Below are positions 1-9,220 of a stretch of DNA of 64,000 bases, piece by piece. The position numbers and the translations under genes were made by a program. Every line of letters starts with the position of its first letter. The first letter of the stretch is position 1. A model generated the notes under the pieces. It ran no database searches and was not told the DNA's origin. It was given only the letters and a program-made list of their open reading frames with translations. The stretch spans positions 310,001 to 374,000 of the forward strand of contig JAHHHN010000006.1 of the NCBI GenBank assembly GCA_019359325.1, given 5' to 3'. The stretch is from Mojavia pulchra JT2-VF2 (GTDB lineage Bacteria > Cyanobacteriota > Cyanobacteriia > Cyanobacteriales > Nostocaceae).

Positions 1-2
1 GG

Positions 3-2549
3 ATTGTCTTGGTGATGATTTTACAAGATATCCATAGGGCTTATCAGTTTGGGCAGCTAGCCCTAAACATTGTCTCAAAATTTGACGTCAGAGACGATAA
101 ACCGAATACGTTTTCAGCACTCGGATTGTTCATTATTCATGGTAAATCCCATATTCGAGAAACGCTGTCTGTTTTCAAAGAAGGCTATCATGCTGCTCTA
201 GAAGTGGGAAACCTGGGGTTTGCAGGATATAATGCTCACGGATTTTGCCTCAATTCCTATTGGAGCAGTCAACCACTAATCACCTTAGAGCCAAAAGTCC
301 GGGCTTACGCTTGTGCGCTGTTCAGCCTCAAGGAAATCACTTCGTTGAACTATTGCCACATTTACTGGCAAACCATATTAAATTTAGTTGGCAACACAGC
401 CCATCCCTGTGTTCTCTCAGGCGAAGCCATGCAAGAGGAGGAATTACTGTCCCGGCTGTTAGGCTCTAATGACCAATTTGGGCTGTATTTCTTTTACCTG
501 CATAAATTTACCCTGTGCTTCTTACTGGGAGATGTTGCTCAAGCTTTGGAAAACGCAGCCCAGACAAAACAATATTTCATGGCAGGCGCTGGCACTGTTG
601 GCGAACCTGTACTTTATTTCTATGACTCGCTGGCTGCTCTTGCTAGCTATTGTGACAGTTGTGTTGAGCAAGAAACTCTACTTCAGCGTGTTGCTGAGAA
701 TCAGGCGAAATTGCACCACTGGGCGCACAATGCTCCAATGAATTACCTGGATAAGTGGTATTTAGTCGAGGCAGAACGACATCGGGTATTGGGCAACAAA
801 GCAGAAGCAATCGAGCATTACGATCGCGCGATCGCCCTTGCCCAAGAAAATGAATACCTCAACGAAGAAGCCCTTGCCAACGAACTTGCCGCCAAATTCT
901 ACCTAGCATGGGGTAAAGAAAAGATTGCTCAAGACTATCTGCTCAACGCCTACTACGCCTATAGCCGTTGGGGAGCCAAAGCCAAAGTAAACGACTTAGA
1001 ACAATGCTATCCCCGACTGCTTGCCCCCATCCTGCAACAGCAACAAACCCAATTCAAAACCGGTGAAACGATCCTTTCCTTCAATAGTACATCCGCAACC
1101 TCACACAGCAGTAGTATTTCAACTGTGCTGGATTTAGCCACCATTCTCACAGCCTCCCAGACACTTTCTCGTGAAATTGAACTAGAGAAGTTGCTTTCTA
1201 CCTTGCTGCAAATTGTGATTGAAAATGCTGGGGCTTCTAAGTGTGTATTCTTACTGGTCAAAGATGATAGTTTAGTGGTTGAGGCAATTGCTTTTAGCAC
1301 GCCTGGGGCGAACACCCAACTTGAACCCCCAGGCAACCTAGTTTCTATCCTTCCATCCGTTCCGGTAAATGCCAGCCAAGAAATTCCCCAAACCTTAATT
1401 AATACAGTTAAGCGAACTCTGTCACCTGCTGTAATTACTGATGCCAGCGTTGATATCAAATTTGCTACTGACCCTTATATTCTCCAAAAACAGCCAAAAA
1501 GTATTCTGTGCAGCCCCATCCTCAACCAAGGTAAACTGATTGGCATCCTGTATTTAGAAAATCACCTAACAGTAGGAGCGTTTACAACTGATAGGGTGGA
1601 ACTACTTAATCTGTTAGTTTCCCAAGCAGCAATATCTTTAGAAAATGCTCGTCTCTACCAAAAAGCACAAAATTATACTCAACAACTAGAAAAATCATTA
1701 GAAGACCTCAAACAAGCACAACTGCAACTAGTACAAAGCGAAAAAATGTCAGCCTTGGGGAACTTAATTGCAGGTGTGGCACACGAAATTAACAACCCCA
1801 TTGGATTTATTGCTGGTAATATCGAACCAGCTTTAAACTATGTAAAAGATGTGTTTGGTGTGGTTGATTTATATCAAGAAAAATTCCCCAACCCAGGCAC
1901 AGAAATTGAAGATGAAATCGAAACTATCGACCTAGATTATATACGTTCAGATTTACCTAAATTGCTTTCTTCCATGAAACAAGGAGTGCAACGCATTCGC
2001 AGTATATCAAACAGTTTGCGTACCTTCTCTAGGGCAGATACGGAAGATAAAGTAGCCTTTAACATCCATGATGGCATTGACAGCACCATCCTTATCCTCA
2101 AACACCGCCTCAAAGCCAATGAAAATTGTTCGGCAATTGAAGTAGTTAAAGACTACGGAAACATACCACAAGTTCAGTGTTTTCCTGGGCAACTCAATCA
2201 GGTATTTATGAACCTGCTTGCCAATGCTATTGATGCCTTGGAAGAGTCAAACATAGGACGCAGCATAGAAGAAATTCAAGCCAGACCCAATCGCATTACA
2301 GTCAAAACCTCAATGAGTGAGGACACAAAGCAAGTAGTAATAAGTATCAAAGATAACGGAATGGGTATGACTGAAGAAGTTAAGCAACGTATTTTTGACC
2401 ATCTGTTTACTACTAAAACTGTTGGCAAAGGTACAGGGTTGGGGTTAGCGATCGCTCGTCAAATTGTTGTGGAAAAACACGGTGGAACTATTAATGTGAG
2501 TTCAACAGTGGGAGAAGGAGCAGAGTTTGCGATTAACATTCCACTTTAG
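3..2549 (+). CDS. GAF-domain sensor histidine kinase, C-terminal part (5' end outside window)
   Basis: The reading frame is open to the left edge, so this is the C-terminal portion of a larger protein; the TTG at position 9 is not a convincing start. Numbering from it, residues 1-340 are helical and TPR-like, about 385-560 form a GAF domain (ends in LLVSQAAISLENARLY), a short coiled coil follows, then a histidine kinase core with the H-box GVAHEINNP (His592), an N-box (MNLLANAID) and G-boxes (DNGMGM, GTGLGLAIA). This order matches the tail of the giant cyanobacterial proteins that start with a Ser/Thr kinase and an AAA ATPase domain; that N-terminal part is inferred, not visible. It would be a cytoplasmic sensor kinase phosphorylating an unknown response regulator. 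Confidence 0.85.
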   Translation: MVLVMILQDIHRAYQFGQLALNIVSKFDVRDDKPNTFSALGLFIIHGKSHIRETLSVFKEGYHAALEVGNLGFAGYNAHGFCLNSYWSSQPLITLEPKVRAYACALFSLKEITSLNYCHIYWQTILNLVGNTAHPCVLSGEAMQEEELLSRLLGSNDQFGLYFFYLHKFTLCFLLGDVAQALENAAQTKQYFMAGAGTVGEPVLYFYDSLAALASYCDSCVEQETLLQRVAENQAKLHHWAHNAPMNYLDKWYLVEAERHRVLGNKAEAIEHYDRAIALAQENEYLNEEALANELAAKFYLAWGKEKIAQDYLLNAYYAYSRWGAKAKVNDLEQCYPRLLAPILQQQQTQFKTGETILSFNSTSATSHSSSISTVLDLATILTASQTLSREIELEKLLSTLLQIVIENAGASKCVFLLVKDDSLVVEAIAFSTPGANTQLEPPGNLVSILPSVPVNASQEIPQTLINTVKRTLSPAVITDASVDIKFATDPYILQKQPKSILCSPILNQGKLIGILYLENHLTVGAFTTDRVELLNLLVSQAAISLENARLYQKAQNYTQQLEKSLEDLKQAQLQLVQSEKMSALGNLIAGVAHEINNPIGFIAGNIEPALNYVKDVFGVVDLYQEKFPNPGTEIEDEIETIDLDYIRSDLPKLLSSMKQGVQRIRSISNSLRTFSRADTEDKVAFNIHDGIDSTILILKHRLKANENCSAIEVVKDYGNIPQVQCFPGQLNQVFMNLLANAIDALEESNIGRSIEEIQARPNRITVKTSMSEDTKQVVISIKDNGMGMTEEVKQRIFDHLFTTKTVGKGTGLGLAIARQIVVEKHGGTINVSSTVGEGAEFAINIPL

Positions 2550-3223
2550 CTATAACAGGCTTCTGCCCCGCACTTTACCGGAGGTAATACCAAAACGGCA
2601 ACGGACTCGACAATATTATTATCAACGCCAGCGGACTCGACGACATTATTATAGACGAGACGCTATCGTTAACCATATCGTCATGGAGAATGGGCACTTG
2701 TGCGCGATCGTCATGGACGATTAATGTATGAGTGGCAGCGTTATTAGTAAACTTTACACCCAATTTTCCCAAGGAATCTTTGTGCGTAAATCCTAATCTA
2801 CGCAGACTTGTTCGAGATAAGACTTACACAAAAAACCTCTCAAACTCCATTTCTCCGTGTCACGCCAGTTACTACAACAGGGAGACAGCCGCGTGGTGAG
2901 GCAGCGCGGTGTGGGAGAGGTTCATCGAACTCACGTTTAGTTAGTAAATAGGAACTAAGGACTGCGGATAGGGCAATAAGTATTGCCATGCTTTGTCGTG
3001 CCGATGATTTCTCTGCCTTTTGACTGGTTTCTATCTATCGATTTTGCGTAAATATTCTATCTTTTTGTAGTGCCCTATCTCAGACTTAACTATATAACCT
3101 GAATAGAGACACAAGCAGAACAACTCAATTTTTTTACTTTGGAGATTAATTTACTTTTTTCCATAACAAATACCAAACTACAGCTATTACCACAAGAATT
3201 TAACTAATTTATCGAGGGTTTTT
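2550..3223. other. Intergenic region with a short 30-bp-period repeat
   Basis: No convincing gene. GGACTCGAC occurs at 2603 and 2633, each followed by an ATTATTAT stretch, and ATCGTCATGGA occurs at 2677 and 2707, so two pairs share a 30-bp period. Short open frames here lack starts, ribosome sites and family resemblance. AACCTCTC near 2834 and GAGAGGTT near 2914 form a wide inverted repeat. The last 150 bases are AT-rich and probably hold the promoter of the next gene. Confidence 0.5.
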
Positions 3224-3673
3224 ATGACTACTACAAATACCAATTTTTTAGAACAAGCTGTATCAAAATTCCAAAATTTAAATGTAGACGATCGCCTGAC
3301 AGTGTTGGCATTACTTTATACTGAAGTTTCTGACGAAGTTCCTGCAATTACTCTCAATGATACCCCAAATGAAGGTAATGCCAATTTGGTTGGAGAAATT
3401 CAGAAATTACCCCAAGCAGAACAGCTATTAGCGTTGCGACAGTTGCTAAGTCAAGATGAAGTAGGTGAAAAGACTATTTCTACCCAAGAGTATGCCGCAA
3501 TGGATGCTGATTCAAAATTGGCTTTTTGGTATCAGCTAGCCCAAAATTTAGGAACTTCAATCATCGGCGTGCCCGATGACTATATACCTTCTGAACAAGC
3601 AGCAGAAGTATTAGATTTACTTGACACACCAAACCTTGAAGCATTAGTAAATTTCTTGAAGCAAGTGTTGTAA
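3224..3673 (+). CDS. Orange carotenoid protein N-terminal-domain-like protein (HCP-like, short)
   Basis: A 149-residue, all-helical protein. The segment KLAFWYQLAQ (about residues 102-111) followed by a VPDDY motif matches the OCP N-terminal domain pattern KLGFWYELGR...IPEGY, and an earlier segment (LTVLALLYTEVS, about 28-39) matches the first carotenoid-contacting helix of OCP. There is no C-terminal NTF2-like domain, so it resembles helical carotenoid proteins, which bind carotenoid and quench singlet oxygen or phycobilisome energy. It is shorter than typical HCPs (about 165-170 residues) and the OCP Trp41 position appears to be Ala, so carotenoid binding is uncertain. A terminator-like hairpin lies about 35 bp downstream. 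Family call fairly sure; function inferred. Confidence 0.7.
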   Translation: MTTTNTNFLEQAVSKFQNLNVDDRLTVLALLYTEVSDEVPAITLNDTPNEGNANLVGEIQKLPQAEQLLALRQLLSQDEVGEKTISTQEYAAMDADSKLAFWYQLAQNLGTSIIGVPDDYIPSEQAAEVLDLLDTPNLEALVNFLKQVL

Positions 3674-3707
3674 AAATTTGAAGACCGAAGTTATCAATTT
3701 TGGATAA

Positions 3708-3755
3708 ATAACCGTGGGTGAATTATAGGCTCACCCACAGATGGTTAATTTTTTG
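3708..3755 (+). terminator. Rho-independent terminator-like hairpin
   Basis: The arms GTGGGTGA (3714-3721) and TCACCCAC (3731-3738) pair perfectly around a short loop, and a T-run starts at about 3749. It lies just after the OCP-like gene and most likely ends its transcript. Confidence 0.65.
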
Positions 3756-4010
3756 AAACTTATTTTTTGAAAACTTAATAGACATCAACTAGGTTGAGTC
3801 ATTCTAAAAGCAAGTGATTGCTGCTGAGGTAACTTTGATAGTTTCAGCAAGATAAAAAATATTACTTAAACTTTACTTATTACCTCATGTATCTATGATT
3901 GAGAGACAATAAATATACAAGCAAAAAAAGGCAGAATAAAGCAACCTCTGGTTTTATCGCTTATTGAAAGCCTCAGATGTTTCTCAGATTCCTACAAGTG
4001 GAGGTAGAAA

Positions 4011-4124
4011 ATGTTGCCCAATATTGTAGCTCCTGATCCTAGTACTTACGTTATCGTCAAAATTTCCATGCTGATTTTGGCGCTGTTAGTGTTGATGATT
4101 ATATCTGCCGCCCCTGCCGTTTAG
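4011..4124 (+). CDS. Putative single-span small membrane protein (37 aa)
   Basis: A short frame, ATG to TAG, encodes 37 residues: a polar start (MLPNIVAPDPSTY) followed by one hydrophobic stretch (residues 14-36) long enough to cross a membrane. GGAGG lies 6-7 bases before the ATG, an unusually good ribosome site. I do not recognise it: it is not PsaM, PsaX, PsbM, PsbX, PetG or PetN as I know them. The size and layout are typical of small photosystem or NDH-1 subunits, but that is inference. It could also be a chance frame; the ribosome site and compact hydrophobic segment argue for a real gene. Confidence 0.45.
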   Translation: MLPNIVAPDPSTYVIVKISMLILALLVLMIISAAPAV

Positions 4125-4521
4125 AAGAAGGCTTATCGTTTAGGCTCACGCAGAGATAAAGCAACGCTCTTGCTGAAATTTAGGGCAGAGATTTTGATGG
4201 GTCTTCCTCTGTTTTTCTTGATTTTCTAAACTCGCTAATCCTCTTTCCTTCTGCTCTGTAGCTTGAAAATAAAACTTCGACCATCAATGTAGATATTTCA
4301 ATGCCCCATGCCCTATGCCCATTTTCATACTTGGCGGTGAAACTTTTTCATTAGGAGTGCCTTGTTTGTGCAAGCATTCCTAAAGCATAGTAGGTGAATA
4401 CTTGGGAATAGCGATCGCATATTTAATAAAAAGACTTGCATAAGCACAAGAATTGGTGAAAAAATTGATCCGCGAGTAACCACAGGGCGTTCTCGTTTCG
4501 CAAGGAACGTAAGAGGAAATA
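4125..4521. other. Intergenic region upstream of purD
   Basis: About 400 bases without a supported gene. The short minus-strand frames overlapping 4325-4715 run into purD in another frame and have no family resemblance. A HIP1-like GCGATCGC lies near 4411. The purD ribosome site (aagaggaaat) is at the right end. Confidence 0.5.
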
Positions 4522-5808
4522 GTGAAAGTTTTAGTTGTAGGGAATGGGGGGCGCGAACACGCTCTGGCGTGGAAATTACTGCAATCCAAGCAAATTGAAC
4601 AAGTGATTTGCGTACCTGGAAATGGCGGTACGGCAATTATGGAACGTTGCCAAAACTTGCCTTTAGCAGTAGATGACTTTAAAGGAATCAGCCAATTTGC
4701 CTTGGAAAACGGCATCTCTCTGGTGGTAGTTGGGCCAGAAGTACCCCTGGCAAAGGGTATTACAGATTATCTCCAGTCACAAGGACTGATGGTATTTGGC
4801 CCTGTGCGATCTGGGGCGCAAATTGAGGCGAGTAAGGCTTGGGCTAAAGCCCTGATGCAAGAAGCGGGGATTCCCACAGCTAAGTCAGCAGTTTTTACCG
4901 AAGCAGCAGCAGCCAAATCTTATGTAAAAGCCCAAGGCGCACCAATTGTTGTCAAAGCAGATGGCTTGGCGGCTGGTAAAGGTGTCACTGTTGCTGAAAC
5001 AGTAGAACAGGCACACAGTGCCATTGATGTGATGTTCCAAGGGCAGTTTGGCAGTGCTGGCGAATTTGTGGTGATTGAAGAATGTTTGATTGGGCAAGAA
5101 GTTTCGGTTTTAGCCTTAACTGATGGCTTAACAATTCGTCCTTTGCTACCAGCTCAGGATCATAAGCGGATTGGTGAAGGTGATACAGGGGAGAATACTG
5201 GCGGGATGGGAGCTTATGCCCCAGCACCCATTGCCACACCAGAGTTGATGGTAAGAATTCAACAAGAAGTCTTAGAAAGAGCGATCGCCACCTTAAGATC
5301 CAAGGGCATCGATTATCGAGGTGTACTTTACGCCGGATTGATGATTACACCAGACGGCAATTTTAAAGTTTTGGAATTTAACTGTCGGTTTGGCGATCCC
5401 GAAACACAGGTGATTCTGCCATTATTAGAAACACCTCTAGAAGAGTTGATCCTAGCCTGTGTAGAGCAACGCTTAGGGGAAATGCCGCCGATTGTTTGGA
5501 AACAGGGAGCAGCCGCCACCGTCGTCGCCGCTGCTGGGGGTTATCCTGGAGTATATGAGAAAGGCAAAGTAATTAGCGGAACTGAGCAAGCAACAACTGC
5601 GGGAGTAACTGTATTTCATGCAGGCACAAAGTTAAATGAGCAGCAAAAAGTAGTAACTGATGGTGGTCGAGTGTTAAATGTCACAGGAATAGGAGAAAAT
5701 TTTGAGCAAGCGATCGCCCAAGCCTACGCTGGCATCAAATCTATCCACTTCGAGCAGATGTATTACCGTAGAGATATAGGTCATAGAGTGCTGAGGGCTG
5801 AGTCGTGA
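4522..5808 (+). CDS. purD: Phosphoribosylamine--glycine ligase (GARS)
   Basis: ATP-grasp enzyme joining glycine to 5-phosphoribosylamine, the second step of de novo purine synthesis, cytoplasmic. The 428 residues are the usual length for stand-alone PurD. Visible marks: N-terminal VVGNGGREHALAWKL, the ATP-grasp segment VVKADGLAAGKGV (about 146-158), the substrate segment AQDHKRIGEGDTGENTGGMGAY, and the metal/ATP site LEFNCRFGDPETQ. The start is GTG, preceded by AGAGGAAAT; the family N-terminal motif (KVLVVGNGGREHA) begins right there. The next gene is nblS, an arrangement known from other cyanobacteria, 225 bp downstream across a repeat-rich gap. Confidence 0.97.
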   Translation: MKVLVVGNGGREHALAWKLLQSKQIEQVICVPGNGGTAIMERCQNLPLAVDDFKGISQFALENGISLVVVGPEVPLAKGITDYLQSQGLMVFGPVRSGAQIEASKAWAKALMQEAGIPTAKSAVFTEAAAAKSYVKAQGAPIVVKADGLAAGKGVTVAETVEQAHSAIDVMFQGQFGSAGEFVVIEECLIGQEVSVLALTDGLTIRPLLPAQDHKRIGEGDTGENTGGMGAYAPAPIATPELMVRIQQEVLERAIATLRSKGIDYRGVLYAGLMITPDGNFKVLEFNCRFGDPETQVILPLLETPLEELILACVEQRLGEMPPIVWKQGAAATVVAAAGGYPGVYEKGKVISGTEQATTAGVTVFHAGTKLNEQQKVVTDGGRVLNVTGIGENFEQAIAQAYAGIKSIHFEQMYYRRDIGHRVLRAES

Positions 5809-5872
5809 GTGCTGAGTAACAGGCAATAGGGAATAGGGAATAAGGAATAGGCAACAGTCATTAATTATTCTC

Positions 5873-5950
5873 CTTGTCCCCTTGTCCCCGTGTCCCCGTG
5901 TCCCCTCGTCCCCTTGTCCCCCTGCCCCCTGTCCCCTTCCCCGCTGCCCC
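5873..5950. repeat. Short tandem repeat run, about 8-bp period (ccttgtcc type)
   Basis: Degenerate tandem copies of an 8-base unit such as ccttgtcc / ccgtgtcc, shifting to shorter units at the right end. It lies in the purD-nblS gap, after a separate run of short AGGGAATAGG-like units at 5818-5855. Such runs are common in intergenic DNA of Nostoc-type genomes. Confidence 0.8.
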
Positions 5951-6033
5951 TCTCCAACATGATTGTCAAATTAACTGTTAATTTTTTAGTTGTTGGGGTT
6001 TATTAATAAAACTACTAACAACTTTTATTTAAG

Positions 6034-7965
6034 ATGCTGGCTCTTTTGAAAACAATTCGAGAAACGATCGCAAATTGGTGGTCAGATTTCACCCTCCAGA
6101 CCAAGCTGTTGGCTGTTGCCACGTTGGTAGTTTCTTTAGTGATGAGCGGTTTAACCTTCTGGGCCGTGAATACGATTCAGCAGGATGCCCGGATGAATGA
6201 CACCCGCTTTGGTCGTGACCTTGGGCTGCTGTTGGCTGCCAATGTTACCCCGCTAATTGCCGACCACAATCTCACTGAAGTTGCCCAATTTTCCCAACGC
6301 TTCTACAGCAGCACCTCTAGTGTGCGTTATATGCTCTATGCTGACGAAACTGGCAAAATCTTTTTTGGAATTCCTTTCTGGGAAACAGAGGTTAAAAACT
6401 CCCTAACAATTGAACGGCGGATACAACTGCCGGAAGATTACCCTGGTGATGGCGACAAGCCAATGGTGCGGCAACACATGACTCCAGATGGAGCTGTCAC
6501 AGATGTGTTTGTGCCCCTAATCGTCAATAAAAAATATTTGGGTGTCTTGGCAATTGGCATTAACCCTAACCAAACTGCTGTTATATCCACCAATTTCACC
6601 CGCGATGTCACCATTGCAGTTTTTATCACAATTTGGGTAATGGTAATTTTGGCGGGAGTCATTAACGCTTTAACCATCACCAAGCCGATTAAAGAACTAC
6701 TGGTGGGGGTGAAACAAATTGCTGCCGGGAATTTCAAACAGCGAATTGACTTGCCACTAGGAGGCGAACTAGGAGAGTTAATTTTAAGCTTTAATGACAT
6801 GGCAGAGCGCCTGGAAACCTATGAAGAGCAAAATATTGAGGAACTAACAGCAGAAAAAGCCAAACTAGAAACATTGGTTTCGACGATCGCCGATGGTGCT
6901 GTGCTGATTGACAACAATATGCAGGTAATTTTAGTCAACCCCACAGCACAGCGAATTTTTGCTTGGGAAAATGAGAATGTTGTCGGTAGCAATGTTTTGT
7001 ATCACTTGCCGCCAGCCGTGCAAATGGAAGTCACCCGTACTTTATACGAAATGGCCGCAGGTGAATGCGAAAGTGCCGAATTTCGGATTGCTTTGAACCA
7101 ACCTACTAAACGCACTATCCGCATTCTCTTAACTACAGTTCTCAATCAACAACGAGAAAGCATCAAAGGTATTGCCATCACTGTGCAAGATATTACCCGC
7201 GAGGTCGAACTTAACGAAGCCAAAAGCCAATTTATCAGCAACGTTTCTCACGAACTGCGAACGCCCTTATTTAACATCAAATCTTTTATTGAAACTTTGC
7301 ACGATTACGGCGAAGACTTGAGTGTAGAACAACGCCAGGATTTTTTACAAACTGTTAATCATGAAACCGATCGCCTGACACGCTTAGTTAATGATGTTTT
7401 GGATTTATCCAAACTAGAATCTGGCCGCAACTACAACTTTGATGGGCTAGATTTAGCGCAAGCGATCGAGCAAACCCTACGTACTTACCAACTTAATGCC
7501 AAGGATAAAGGCATTGAACTAATTCAAGAAGTTGCCCCCCAATTACCGCTAGTATTGGGTAACTATGATTTATTGCTACAAGTATTAGCTAATTTGGTTG
7601 GTAATGCTCTCAAATTTACTAAAGCTGGTGGTAAAGTAGCAATCCGCGCCTATCAACTCGACCGCAAGCATAACTCTCATTATCAGTCGCCTCCGGTGCG
7701 CGTAGAAATTTCTGATACTGGCATTGGTATTGCCTCAGAAGACCAACAAGCAATTTTTGACCGATTCTTCCGCGTAGAAAATCGCGTTCACACCCTAGAA
7801 GGCACAGGTTTAGGCCTATCAATTGTGAGAAATATCATGGAAAGGCATCGCGCTAAAGTCCACTTAGTGAGCGAAGTTGGGGTGGGCACTACTTTTTGGT
7901 TCGACTTAACCGTGTTTGAGGAAGAACCAGCACCCTTAGTTATTCAGGCAGCGAATGCAGTTTAA
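6034..7965 (+). CDS. nblS: Sensor histidine kinase NblS/Hik33
   Basis: Membrane kinase that controls phycobilisome degradation and high-light, nutrient and cold responses in cyanobacteria; homologues survive in some plastids as ycf26. Its 643 residues show two membrane spans (about 24-46 and 193-213) flanking an extracytoplasmic sensor region, HAMP (214-265), a PAS domain (about 280-390), HisKA with H-box [13 protein letters not shown] (His406), and the ATPase core with N-box ([11 protein letters not shown]), DTGIGI, FFRVE and GTGLGLSIV. The length and position after purD match the family. The ATG start has only a weak ribosome site (AT-rich leader). Partner regulator (RpaB/NrrA type) not in this window. 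Confidence 0.93.
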   Translation: MLALLKTIRETIANWWSDFTLQTKLLAVATLVVSLVMSGLTFWAVNTIQQDARMNDTRFGRDLGLLLAANVTPLIADHNLTEVAQFSQRFYSSTSSVRYMLYADETGKIFFGIPFWETEVKNSLTIERRIQLPEDYPGDGDKPMVRQHMTPDGAVTDVFVPLIVNKKYLGVLAIGINPNQTAVISTNFTRDVTIAVFITIWVMVILAGVINALTITKPIKELLVGVKQIAAGNFKQRIDLPLGGELGELILSFNDMAERLETYEEQNIEELTAEKAKLETLVSTIADGAVLIDNNMQVILVNPTAQRIFAWENENVVGSNVLYHLPPAVQMEVTRTLYEMAAGECESAEFRIALNQPTKRTIRILLTTVLNQQRESIKGIAITVQDITREVELNEAKSQFISNVSHELRTPLFNIKSFIETLHDYGEDLSVEQRQDFLQTVNHETDRLTRLVNDVLDLSKLESGRNYNFDGLDLAQAIEQTLRTYQLNAKDKGIELIQEVAPQLPLVLGNYDLLLQVLANLVGNALKFTKAGGKVAIRAYQLDRKHNSHYQSPPVRVEISDTGIGIASEDQQAIFDRFFRVENRVHTLEGTGLGLSIVRNIMERHRAKVHLVSEVGVGTTFWFDLTVFEEEPAPLVIQAANAV

Positions 7966-7980
7966 ACCCCACTTGAAAGA

Positions 7981-8024
7981 GTGCTGAGTATTGAGTGCTG
8001 AGTGGTGAGTGGTGAGTTCTGAGT
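7981..8024. repeat. Heptamer tandem repeat (gtgctga type)
   Basis: Six consecutive 7-base units (gtgctga, gtattga, gtgctga, gtggtga, gtggtga, gttctga) directly after nblS. A similar GAGTGCTGAG run sits at the 3' end of purD (5788-5815). Confidence 0.85.
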
Positions 8025-8046
8025 AATAATTTCTCCCCTTGTCCCT

Positions 8047-8130
8047 CAATGCCCAATCCCCAATCCCCAATCCCCAATCCCCAATCCCCAATGCCCAATG
8101 CCCAATGCCCAATCCCCAATCCCCAATGCC
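8047..8130. repeat. Heptamer tandem repeat (ccaatcc / ccaatgc)
   Basis: About twelve tandem 7-base units alternating ccaatcc and ccaatgc. The complementary type (ggggatt) recurs at 53757-53797 and 8563-8616, so this unit family is dispersed through the window. Confidence 0.9.
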
Positions 8131-8133
8131 CTC

Positions 8134-8505
8134 CTATGATGTTGACAGTGCAATCAGCAAACAGATTAATAATAAACCCAGTAACAAAAGTAACCCTTGA
8201 TTGCGCTTTATCCAGGTTTTTACAGTTACACCAAAGCTTTTAGTATAAGCCTGCTGTTGCAACTCTAATTTGCTCTCTTCCAGATTTTGATAAAGCGTAC
8301 AGTCTTTGGCATGAGGACGTTGGGGAAAGTTGCAAGTGTCGTCAGCATGATAAGTGCAACTATCACACAGATATCCATCCCCGGTGGCACGGTGCAAGGG
8401 AATACCAGGATGACCGTAAGCTTTAAGAGTTGTGCGGCAATAAGGACAAGTAATAGCCTTATTATCAACTAGTTGATGGCAGCGGGGACAAGATACAGTA
8501 GCCAC
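8134..8505 (-). CDS. Zinc-ribbon protein with C-terminal membrane anchor
   Basis: 123 residues. The N-terminus has a CPRCHQ...CPYC double-cysteine knuckle (residues 6-23), then a second Cys-rich stretch (CDSC, CNF, HAKDC) with several potential metal ligands, a short helix, and a C-terminal hydrophobic segment of about 20 residues ([16 protein letters not shown]) that would anchor it in a membrane with the zinc part in the cytoplasm. It looks like a conserved cyanobacterial protein of unknown role. The 3' end abuts a heptamer repeat run. Confidence 0.8.
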   Translation of the reverse strand: MATVSCPRCHQLVDNKAITCPYCRTTLKAYGHPGIPLHRATGDGYLCDSCTYHADDTCNFPQRPHAKDCTLYQNLEESKLELQQQAYTKSFGVTVKTWIKRNQGLLLLLGLLLICLLIALSTS

Positions 8506-8562
8506 AGCCTAATGGTAAATAGGTAAACATTTTGATTTTAGCCATTTCTGAGGAGGAAGGGG

Positions 8563-8616
8563 CTGGGCATTGGGCATTGGGTATTAGGGATTGGGCATGG
8601 GGCATTGGGGATGCAG
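8563..8616. repeat. Heptamer-type repeat (gggcatt / ggggatt)
   Basis: Degenerate tandem copies of gggcatt and related units just upstream of the zinc-ribbon gene; same family as the ccaatcc run on the other strand. Confidence 0.75.
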
Positions 8617-8741
8617 AGGGAGTGAATGACTGTATCAAAATTTTCGTGAAATGGTATCGATCTTCTAAAGAAGACTTTAGCTATTAGCCTCTGAATGAAT
8701 TCTGAGGCGGTTGTTGGGACTAATGCAAGATTAATGACAGA

Positions 8742-8895
8742 ACTTACGCACTCAGATCCCCCAACCCCTTTAAAAAGGGGCAGCCCTGCGCCCTTGCGGG
8801 TTAAGCGACTCCCTCAGTGGCGTGGCTTTAGACGTTCCCCCTTTTTTAAGGGGGGTTAGGGGGGATCAGGGTTTGAGACTTCAGTGCGTAAGTCC
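8742..8895. mobile_element. Foldback (MITE-like) element with acttacgcact termini
   Basis: About 154 bases bounded by long imperfect inverted arms: acttacgcactcagatccc at the left and its near-complement ending agtgcgtaagt at the right, with internal arms CCCCAACCCCTTTAAAAAGG and a ccttttttaaggggggttag partner. There is no coding capacity. Such non-autonomous elements are common in Nostoc genomes; the mobilising transposase is unknown. It ends a few bases before the 21-bp tandem array. Confidence 0.75.
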
Positions 8896-8905
8896 TAAAT
8901 GAGTC

Positions 8906-9220
8906 TTTGAGGTGGATGAACGAGTCTTTGATACTCGTTAATGAAGCTTTGAGGGAGATGAACGAGTCTTTGATACTCGTTAATCAGTCTTTGAGGTGGA
9001 TGAACGAGTCTTTGATACTCGTTAATGAAGCTTTGAGGGAGATGAACGAGTCTTTAATACTCGTTAATGAAGCTTTGAGGGAGATGAACGAGTCTTTGAT
9101 ACTCGTTAATGAAGCTTTGAGGGAGATGAACGAGTCTTTGATACTCGTTAATCAGTCTTTGAGGGAGATAAACGAGTCTTTGATACTCGTTAATGAAGCT
9201 TTGAGAGAGATGAATGATAT
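8906..9220. repeat. 21-bp tandem repeat array, 15 units
   Basis: TTTGA recurs exactly every 21 bases from 8906 to 9200. Two unit types alternate: one reads tttgaggtggatgaacgag, the other tttgatactcgttaatgaag. Because 21 is divisible by three, an open frame of heptapeptide-like units (8907-9242) runs through it, but there is no ribosome site or unique domain and I treat it as non-coding. A related array with the same gaggtggatgaa core is at 53807-53995. Confidence 0.85.

Noticed and set aside
8906-9220. CRISPR array
   Set aside because: Units are contiguous with no unique spacers and no cas genes are present.
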